A DNA stretch of 7,651 bases from Lachnoclostridium sp. UBA6558 (GTDB lineage: Bacteria > Bacillota > Clostridia > Lachnospirales > Lachnospiraceae). Positions within the stretch are counted from its first letter, which is position 1; every line of letters starts with the position of its first letter. Positions 1-4,648 of the stretch are shown piece by piece. The translations under genes and the position numbers were made by a program. The stretch is from positions 41,152 to 48,802 of the forward strand of contig DJJW01000035.1 in NCBI GenBank assembly GCA_002434335.1, read 5' to 3'. The notes beneath the pieces were generated by a model. The model saw only the letters and a list, made by a program, of their open reading frames with translations. It was not told where the DNA came from and did not search any database.

Positions 1-1622
1 GACTTATCTGCATCCTTTGTAAGAATTGGATATTTATATTCAATAGGCCCGTAAATGCTCGAAGCTACACCATAATTTACATGATAGTTTTCACTTCCGG
101 TATCGTCGCAGGACCAGGTGAAATGATATATTCCGTTTCTCTTAACAGCCATAATGGCTTCTCTGAAATCATAGGCTCCTTCCAGTTCCTTTATAGTTCC
201 AGGTACCAGGCTTATCATGTCTTCATTGAGCCGGGCAATAACAGCACCACCATTCCCTAAAAGAATATATGCACTGCCATCCTCTTCTGTAAAAATAGAA
301 GGATCAATAGTCTGACCAATTGAAATATCTTCCGCTGCCAACACTTCTGGTGTAATCAAAGGCTCTGGCTGTACAGTAAAAGGTCCGGCAGGATGACTTG
401 CTACAGCAACGCCGATACAGGATACATTATCTGTTCTTTTGGCGCAGAAATAATAATAGTATTTGCCGTTTCTTTCCGCAATGGCAGGTGCCCAGGCACT
501 TCCTACAGACCAGGGAACCTGTTCTGAGGCTACATCCACAATTACACCTTCGTCCGTCCAGTTGACCTTATCTTTGGATGAAAATACTTTGAATTTCGTT
601 CCTGACCATCCGGTAAAACCGTCGCTGGTTGGATAAAGATAGTACGTTTCACCTACTTTAAGCATATCAGGATCAGCGTATAACCCCTCTAATACCGGGT
701 TGACACAGTCGTAGGTCTTTATAAGCTGCTCATATTCTTCTGCTGTCAGATTCAAGATGGAACCATGCCTTTTCTTGTTGGCTCCCATATGGTATTCTTC
801 TGCCTTTAAAGTCCTGAAATCTCCGCTTGCAAAGTCCTTGGTAAATAAAGGCATATAACCGCCATTGGTAGCAAACTGATCAACCATCAGGCACCACTCA
901 TCAGAGTCGTTAATAGGAAAAGCAGCGGGCCCTTCCACACCAAAGATATTATCTAGTGCTTCTGAAGCAATCGGGGTAAAAGGACCATTGATCAGATCCA
1001 GACACTTGTCCATGGTTATGTTCTTGGTAGTCTCATCTTTCGATATACGGTAATAATATTCTTTGTCTTTGATTATTGTGGTATCGATTACATGATTGTC
1101 TTTTTCAATGTATTTTACTGCTTTTGTAAAGGTTATAAAATCCTTTGTCAAGGAACAGTATATTCTTTGTTTTGCCGTATTATCTCCTGCTTCTTTTACC
1201 ATGGAAGCCCAGAATACCAGATATTCTCCGGTCTTATCATTATAAATTGCTTCCGGTGCCCATACACAGCCGGCTTCCGGTAACCCTACTTCCACCATAC
1301 GCGGCTGGGCCCAGTTAACAAGGTCTTCTGATTCCCATATAAGAATATTTCTGCTGCCGGAATACTGCGCAACTTCCCAGCCCTTACCGTTTGCTATTCT
1401 AAGGTCTGTTGCGATAATATAATATTTGTCTCCCTCTGCAGAACGAATAATAAAAGGATCTCTTGCACCTTTTTCACCTGCTTTTGAAGTAAGTACCGGT
1501 CTGTTCCTATTCAAATCTTTCCAGTGTAAACCGTCTTCACTGACAGAAAAATATATCTGTTCCCCATTCTCATGCTCTCCTGTAAAATGAACAAACAGGT
1601 AGCCTTTGTATGCCTTTTCCAT
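1..1622 (-). CDS. Tandem-module GH43 family glycosidase, cytoplasmic (3' end outside window)
   Basis: Two glycoside hydrolase family 43 five-bladed beta-propellers lie in one polypeptide. I read 540 uninterrupted codons from ATG at 1622 to the left edge. Module 1 (about residues 5-300) begins GYLFVHFTGE. Its likely GH43 triad is D55 (general base, in GARDPFIIR), D180 (pKa modulator, in VIDTT) and E230 (general acid, in GVEGPAAF). Module 2 starts near residue 305 (NPVLEGLYADPDML) and carries D317, D440 (TIDPSIF) and E481 (ELEGAYDF). Both sites therefore look catalytically complete. No signal peptide or membrane segment follows MEKAYKGYLF, so it should act in the cytoplasm on imported oligosaccharides. 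GH43 enzymes are typically alpha-L-arabinofuranosidases or beta-xylosidases; which one, and the subfamily, cannot be told from sequence alone. The start is fixed by GGAGG 5 nt upstream. It is divergent from tyrS, with its own promoter and a long leader. Confidence 0.88.
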   Translation of the reverse strand, partial: MEKAYKGYLFVHFTGEHENGEQIYFSVSEDGLHWKDLNRNRPVLTSKAGEKGARDPFIIRSAEGDKYYIIATDLRIANGKGWEVAQYSGSRNILIWESEDLVNWAQPRMVEVGLPEAGCVWAPEAIYNDKTGEYLVFWASMVKEAGDNTAKQRIYCSLTKDFITFTKAVKYIEKDNHVIDTTIIKDKEYYYRISKDETTKNITMDKCLDLINGPFTPIASEALDNIFGVEGPAAFPINDSDEWCLMVDQFATNGGYMPLFTKDFASGDFRTLKAEEYHMGANKKRHGSILNLTAEEYEQLIKTYDCVNPVLEGLYADPDMLKVGETYYLYPTSDGFTGWSGTKFKVFSSKDKVNWTDEGVIVDVASEQVPWSVGSAWAPAIAERNGKYYYYFCAKRTDNVSCIGVAVASHPAGPFTVQPEPLITPEVLAAEDISIGQTIDPSIFTEEDGSAYILLGNGGAVIARLNEDMISLVPGTIKELEGAYDFREAIMAVKRNGIYHFTWSCDDTGSENYHVNYGVASSIYGPIEYKYPILTKDADK

Positions 1623-1627
1623 TTTAT

Positions 1628-1632
1628 CCTCC
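1628..1632 (-). promoter_or_regulatory. Ribosome binding site of the GH43 gene
   Basis: On the minus strand this reads GGAGG, followed by a 5-nt spacer and ATG at 1622. It decides the start codon: the first GH43 module begins within a few residues of this ATG, and no better start lies further upstream. An inverted repeat (1637-1648) sits just upstream of this site, so a protein or RNA fold there could affect ribosome access. Confidence 0.75.
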
Positions 1633-1636
1633 ATTC

Positions 1637-1648
1637 GCACCTTGGTGC
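1637..1648. repeat. Short inverted repeat just upstream of the GH43 ribosome binding site
   Basis: GCACC-TT-GGTGC is a perfect 5-bp palindrome with a 2-nt centre, lying 4 nt upstream of the GGAGG of the GH43 gene. The 2-nt centre is too short for a stable RNA loop with all pairs formed, so a DNA operator half-site arrangement is more plausible than a hairpin. No known operator was recognised. Confidence 0.35.
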
Positions 1649-1662
1649 ACTCAAATCAGAAG

Positions 1663-1682
1663 TGGAAATTGCTTTATTTCCA
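1663..1682 (-). repeat. Inverted repeat in the GH43 5' leader
   Basis: TGGAAAT and ATTTCCA form a perfect 7-bp inverted repeat around a 6-nt loop, inside the predicted untranslated leader about 40 nt ahead of the GH43 start codon. In RNA it could form a weak, A/U-rich hairpin; in DNA it could be an operator. There is no U-run after it on the minus strand, so it is not an intrinsic terminator. Its function is unknown. Confidence 0.35.
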
Positions 1683-1811
1683 TCTATCTGCTTTTTATAA
1701 CATCCGTTTTTAATAAAAATACTTAATTACAAACCCACTTGTTATATTGGCTTTATATTTTTATAGTTCAAACAAATGACGTTATGTCTAAAATACTTTA
1801 CATATAAATAA

Positions 1812-1839
1812 ACTATAACAAATTCAGCGGCAAAGTCAA
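1812..1839 (-). promoter_or_regulatory. Predicted vegetative-sigma promoter of the GH43 gene
   Basis: On the minus strand a -35 box TTGACT (1839-1834) and a -10 box TATAGT (1817-1812) are separated by 16 bp, close to the housekeeping sigma consensus. Transcription would begin near 1805, giving a leader of about 180 nt before the ATG at 1622. That is long for a simple enzyme gene. The -35 box overlaps one arm of an inverted repeat (1832-1867) and one copy of a direct repeat (1823-1836), which suggests a regulated promoter. Confidence 0.6.
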
Positions 1840-1925
1840 TACAAAATATACTATGTTTGCTGACTTTTAGTTTTCCGTTAACTGGATAAAAAGCTTGAAT
1901 ATAGGGTGCTCTTTCAGCGGAAAGT
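1823..1925. repeat. Pair of near-identical direct repeats in the divergent control region
   Basis: TTCAGCGGCAAAGT at 1823-1836 recurs as TTCAGCGGAAAGT at 1913-1925, differing by one inserted C, with starts 90 bp apart. The left copy lies between the -10 and -35 boxes of the GH43 promoter and ends inside the -35 box. A second, overlapping direct repeat, TGGATAAAAA, occurs at 1883-1892 and 1925-1934. These may be binding sites for a regulator of the GH43 gene. Chance in AT-rich DNA explains the A-rich repeat more easily than the GC-containing one. Confidence 0.35.
1832..1867. promoter_or_regulatory. Candidate operator: AAAGTCA-N22-TGACTTT
   Basis: Two perfect 7-bp inverted arms (1832-1838 and 1861-1867) are separated by 22 bp. 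One arm overlaps the -35 box of the GH43 promoter; the centre falls about 45 bp upstream of the predicted start of transcription. That position would suit a dimeric activator or repressor. No regulator gene is present in the window, and a match of this size can arise by chance in AT-rich sequence. Confidence 0.3.
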
Positions 1926-2055
1926 GGATAAAAACCGTGACGCAGCGTATTATTCCATTGTCTTATAATTATGAAAAACTGCTGCTTATACTGACATACA
2001 GGAGAATAATTTTAAGGCAATTTGTGAATTTATCTTAATACAAGCCTTGAAACAA

Positions 2056-2084
2056 TTGAAAATCTCATTCTTTTCATATATAAT
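2056..2084 (+). promoter_or_regulatory. Predicted vegetative-sigma promoter of tyrS
   Basis: TTGAAA (2056-2061) and a perfect TATAAT (2079-2084) are separated by the optimal 17 bp. Transcription should start near 2091, leaving only about 26 nt of leader before the tyrS ATG, most of it the ribosome binding site AAAGGAGG (2099-2106). With this promoter in use there is no room for a T-box leader, the usual tyrosine-responsive control of tyrS in many Firmicutes. Confidence 0.75.
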
Positions 2085-2116
2085 GTTACTAATTACTTAA
2101 AGGAGGAATATATAAA

Positions 2117-3352
2117 ATGTCAGAGAATGTTTATGATATTTTATTGGAGCGTGGGTTTATCGAACAAACTACCCACGAACAGGAAATAAGAGAATTATTA
2201 GGGAAGGAAAAAGTAACCTTTTATATAGGCTTTGATGCAACGGCAGACAGTTTAACAGCAGGACACTTTTTAACCGTAATGGCTATGATGCATATGCAGC
2301 GTGCCGGACACAAACCTATTGCCTTATTAGGCGGCGGAACCACAATGATTGGTGATCCCTCCGGAAAATCCGATATGCGTTCCATCATGACCAAAGAAAC
2401 CATTCAGCATAATGCGGATTGCTTCTATAAACAGCTTTCACAATTTATCGATTTTGATAACGACAATGCAATCCTTGCAAATAATGCGGACTGGCTGTTA
2501 AATCTTAACTATGTAGAATTTCTAAGAGAGGTGGGGGTACACTTCTCCGTTAATAAGATGCTTACAGCAGAATGCTATAAGCAGAGAATGGAGAAAGGTC
2601 TTACCTTCTTCGAGTTCAATTACATGATTATGCAGTCTTATGACTTCTTAAAGCTCAATCAGATGTATAACTGTACGCTCCAGCTTGGTGGTAATGACCA
2701 ATGGTCCAATATCTTAGGCGGTGTAGACTTAATCCGCAGAAAAGAACAAAAGCCTGCTTTCGGTCTTACCTTTAAACTCTTAACCACCAGCGAAGGCATC
2801 AAAATGGGTAAAACCATGAAAGGCGCCGTTTGGTTAGATCCTGCTAAGACATCTCCTTATGAGTTTTATCAATACTGGAGAAACATTGAGGATGTAAAGG
2901 TGGAGGAATGCTTAGGACTTCTTACTTTCCTTCCTATGGAGGAAGTACGCCGACTGGGTGCTCTTAAGGATGCAGAAATCAATCATGCAAAAGATGTTCT
3001 GGCTTATGAAATTACGAAATTGGTTCATGGCGAAGAAGAAGCTGTCAAAGCCAGAGAAGCCTCAAAAGCATTGTTTGGCGGTGGCTTAAAATCTGATGAT
3101 ATTCCCACAACCTTCTATAAAGAAGATCAGTTTGCCCAGGGTATTGATTTAATCACGCTTATGGTAGACGGTAAATTAGCCTCCTCCCGTTCTGATGCAA
3201 GAAGAAATATTCAGCAGGGTGGCGTTACGGTTAATGATGAGAAAGTAACTGAATTTGACAAAGTGTTTACTGCTAACGACCTTGATTCCGATGGAATGCT
3301 GCTTATCAGAAAAGGTAAAAAAGCTTACCATGCATTTAAAATAGAAGCATAA
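2117..3352 (+). CDS. tyrS: Tyrosyl-tRNA synthetase (TyrRS)
   Basis: Class Ic aminoacyl-tRNA synthetase that activates tyrosine with ATP and charges tRNA-Tyr in the cytoplasm. At 411 residues it has normal bacterial TyrRS length. The Rossmann catalytic domain covers about residues 30-235, with YIGFD at 36-40, GGGTTMIGDPSG at 72-83, the tyrosine-pocket segment MQSYDF at 172-177 and LGGNDQW at 190-196. The KMSKS-type loop is KMGKT (229-233). An anticodon-binding helical region follows, then a C-terminal S4 RNA-binding domain (about 344-405). The HIGH motif reads TAGH (47-50): the first His of the usual HIGH is Thr, and the preceding DPTADSL reads DATADSL. Thr at that place also occurs in the TIGN form of the related TrpRS, so activity is expected. 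The start is set by AAAGGAGG 10 nt upstream. A second gene follows after 30 bp in the same transcript. Confidence 0.97.
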   Translation: MSENVYDILLERGFIEQTTHEQEIRELLGKEKVTFYIGFDATADSLTAGHFLTVMAMMHMQRAGHKPIALLGGGTTMIGDPSGKSDMRSIMTKETIQHNADCFYKQLSQFIDFDNDNAILANNADWLLNLNYVEFLREVGVHFSVNKMLTAECYKQRMEKGLTFFEFNYMIMQSYDFLKLNQMYNCTLQLGGNDQWSNILGGVDLIRRKEQKPAFGLTFKLLTTSEGIKMGKTMKGAVWLDPAKTSPYEFYQYWRNIEDVKVEECLGLLTFLPMEEVRRLGALKDAEINHAKDVLAYEITKLVHGEEEAVKAREASKALFGGGLKSDDIPTTFYKEDQFAQGIDLITLMVDGKLASSRSDARRNIQQGGVTVNDEKVTEFDKVFTANDLDSDGMLLIRKGKKAYHAFKIEA

Positions 3353-3382
3353 AAAATATTTATCCCTTAGGAGGTAACGTCT

Positions 3383-3970
3383 ATGCCCTGGTGTCCTGAA
3401 TGCAAATCAGAATATATTGACGGCTTCACTACCTGCAACACCTGTGGTGTGCCACTTGTTGACAGCCTTGAGGAGACAGAAGAAACCATAGAATTCCTGG
3501 ATACAAAAAAGGAATCCTTTGCAAAGAAATTTATTCAGTTTCTGGAATACTCCAACGTTAAAAATGCTTCTTACCAATACAAAGAGGAAGAGGCTTCCTA
3601 TGCTATAATGATTCTTAAAAAGGATCAGAAACAGGTTAAGAAATTGTATGATGCATTCTATGCTGTTGAAGCGGAAAAAACCTTAAAAGCTGCAGCAATA
3701 AAAGATGCCAAAGAGGTTTCAGATAATGATGATTCTTCCATACCTGATGAAGCTGAACCTGCTTACGGTGCTATTACCGGTGATGAGTCTGAGGCTGCTT
3801 ATGATGATTTAGAAGACTCAGAAGAGGATATACCGGAAGAACTCTTTGCACAGGAGGAAGTTCAGGGGATTTTTGAAAGTGCAAGACCTGCCGTTGCAGA
3901 ATCTGCTACTTATGTAAAAAAAGAAGAACAATATAGAGATTTAAGCTCTTCTGCCGTTACTTTCCTGTAA
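3383..3970 (+). CDS. Zinc-ribbon protein, N-terminal part of a gene broken by an in-frame TAA
   Basis: The 195 readable residues start with a four-cysteine zinc ribbon (CPEC at 4-7, CNTC at 18-21). A compact segment with an alpha-beta-beta-alpha look follows at about 43-100; it may be DUF2007-like, but that is weak. Next comes a very acidic, probably disordered linker (about 111-165). The ORF ends at TAA 3968-3970, just as a hydrophobic helix begins (AVTFL). Codons continue in the same frame to 4372 and encode two membrane helices and a tail, so the intact protein would be 329 codons long. As it stands the product would be a soluble zinc-ribbon fragment without its anchor. The start is well supported by AGGAGG (3369-3374) with an 8-nt spacer. 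It lies 30 bp after tyrS with no terminator between, so the two are probably cotranscribed. The architecture resembles lachnospiral zinc-ribbon membrane proteins of unknown function. Confidence 0.8.
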   Translation: MPWCPECKSEYIDGFTTCNTCGVPLVDSLEETEETIEFLDTKKESFAKKFIQFLEYSNVKNASYQYKEEEASYAIMILKKDQKQVKKLYDAFYAVEAEKTLKAAAIKDAKEVSDNDDSSIPDEAEPAYGAITGDESEAAYDDLEDSEEDIPEELFAQEEVQGIFESARPAVAESATYVKKEEQYRDLSSSAVTFL

Positions 3971-4372
3971 GTATCTGTACTTGGTCTGGTTGGCGTTGTA
4001 TTAAATGCTCTGGGTGTAATTACAATCATATCCGGCTTGTTGTCTTACCTGGTTATGAGTGCTGTGTTCATTGCTTTCTTTATTATCGGTATAACCACCT
4101 ACAGTAAGAGCAAAAAGGTAGAAAAAGAAATCAGCGAAGAAAACAACTTGACTGATACAATTATTGACTGGTTAGATTCCAATGTCACGGAAGAAATAGT
4201 TAATGGCTTTGCTAACAGTTCTGCTGCTGCAGAAGTTCAATTCCTTCAGAAGCTTGAGAAAATGAAAGCTCTTGTTGTAACACAATTCGGAGAAATGGAT
4301 GATAAGTATCTGGACAGATTAATAGAAGAATATTATAACGATCATTTTGATGAAGCGGTTAATGAAGAATAA
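3971..4372 (+). pseudogene. C-terminal remnant of the zinc-ribbon membrane protein (two TM helices plus tail)
   Basis: This stretch continues the frame of the upstream ORF after its TAA with no further stop until TAA at 4370-4372. It completes TM helix 1 (VSVLGLVGVVLNALGV) and encodes TM helix 2 (SYLVMSAVFIAFFIIG, from about 4043), a Lys-rich boundary (SKSKKVEKE) and a helical, acidic tail ending HFDEAVNEE. A shorter ORF can be called from TTG at 4037 (111 residues), but neither that TTG nor the ATG at 4055 has a Shine-Dalgarno sequence. Independent translation is therefore unlikely. The Lys-rich side after TM2 suggests both ends of the intact protein face the cytoplasm. I read it as the detached half of one gene spanning 3383-4372, not as a separate gene. 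Confidence 0.75.
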
Positions 4373-4481
4373 ACAACTGCTTAAGTAGCTGTGAGCTATA
4401 AAACGATATCCGCTATATAACCATATGATGGAAAGCTGGTATAAGGTTTCAATTTACCGTTGTTATTGGTTATTATCAAGC

Positions 4482-4518
4482 AGAGGGTATAACAAGCATA
4501 AAACTTGTTATACCCTCT
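4482..4518 (+). terminator. Strong hairpin, probable terminator of the tyrS transcript
   Basis: AGAGGGTATAACAAG (4482-4496) pairs perfectly over 15 bp with CTTGTTATACCCTCT (4504-4518) around the 7-nt loop CATAAAA. On the plus strand the stem is followed by TCACTTTATCTCTTT, which is T-rich but not a clean T-run; on the minus strand the following sequence is not T-rich. It lies 109 bp after the last plus-strand stop and between convergent genes. It most likely ends the tyrS transcript, and may also block read-through from the SNF2 gene. Confidence 0.7.
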
Positions 4519-4540
4519 TCACTTTATCTCTTTGGGAACG

Positions 4541-4566
4541 CTAAGATTCCGGAGTACTAAGATTCC
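4541..4566. repeat. Short direct repeat CTAAGATTCC, two copies
   Basis: CTAAGATTCC occurs at 4541-4550 and again at 4557-4566, a 16-bp period, in the intergenic region downstream of both converging genes. Two copies are too few for a functional claim; a small duplication in non-coding sequence is the simplest reading. Confidence 0.5.
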
Positions 4567-4648
4567 CTGTTATCACAAAATTAGATAATCGCAACTGGGT
4601 ATTAATGAAAGCAAACTCGCAGATTATTTATTTTTGATTTTGATAGCA

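Larger units (their letters stand above)
1623..2116. other. Divergent control region between the GH43 gene and tyrS
   Basis: A 494-bp AT-rich spacer carries outward-facing promoters for both neighbours (minus strand 1812-1839, plus strand 2056-2084) and the short repeats listed separately. The 215 bp between the two -35 boxes contain no ORF with a ribosome binding site and no T-box or other riboswitch core that I recognise. The GH43 leader (about 1623-1805) is long and A/T-rich with one weak hairpin. Confidence 0.6.
4373..4648. other. Convergent intergenic region
   Basis: These 276 bp lie between the stop codons of the plus-strand zinc-ribbon gene and the minus-strand SNF2 gene. Apart from the hairpin at 4482-4518 and the CTAAGATTCC pair at 4541-4566, I see no ORF with a ribosome binding site, no tRNA and no promoter worth naming. 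No clear U-run terminator was found for the SNF2 gene. Confidence 0.6.

Noticed and set aside
1092..1283. Plus-strand 63-codon ORF
   Set aside because: It lies antisense within the GH43 reading frame, which is intact through this stretch, and has no ribosome binding site or recognisable domain.
1901..1920. AGGGTGCTCTTTCAGCGG looked at first like a T-box core
   Set aside because: The essential TGGNACC bulge sequence is missing, there is no following terminator, and the tyrS promoter lies more than 130 bp downstream of it, so it would not be in the tyrS transcript.
2221..2403. Minus-strand 60-codon ORF inside tyrS
   Set aside because: It is a shadow of the conserved TyrRS catalytic domain with no start signals of its own.
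3968..3970. A frameshift between the two zinc-ribbon ORFs
   Set aside because: Both parts are in the same frame (their starts differ by a multiple of three), so the break is a single stop codon and not an insertion or deletion.
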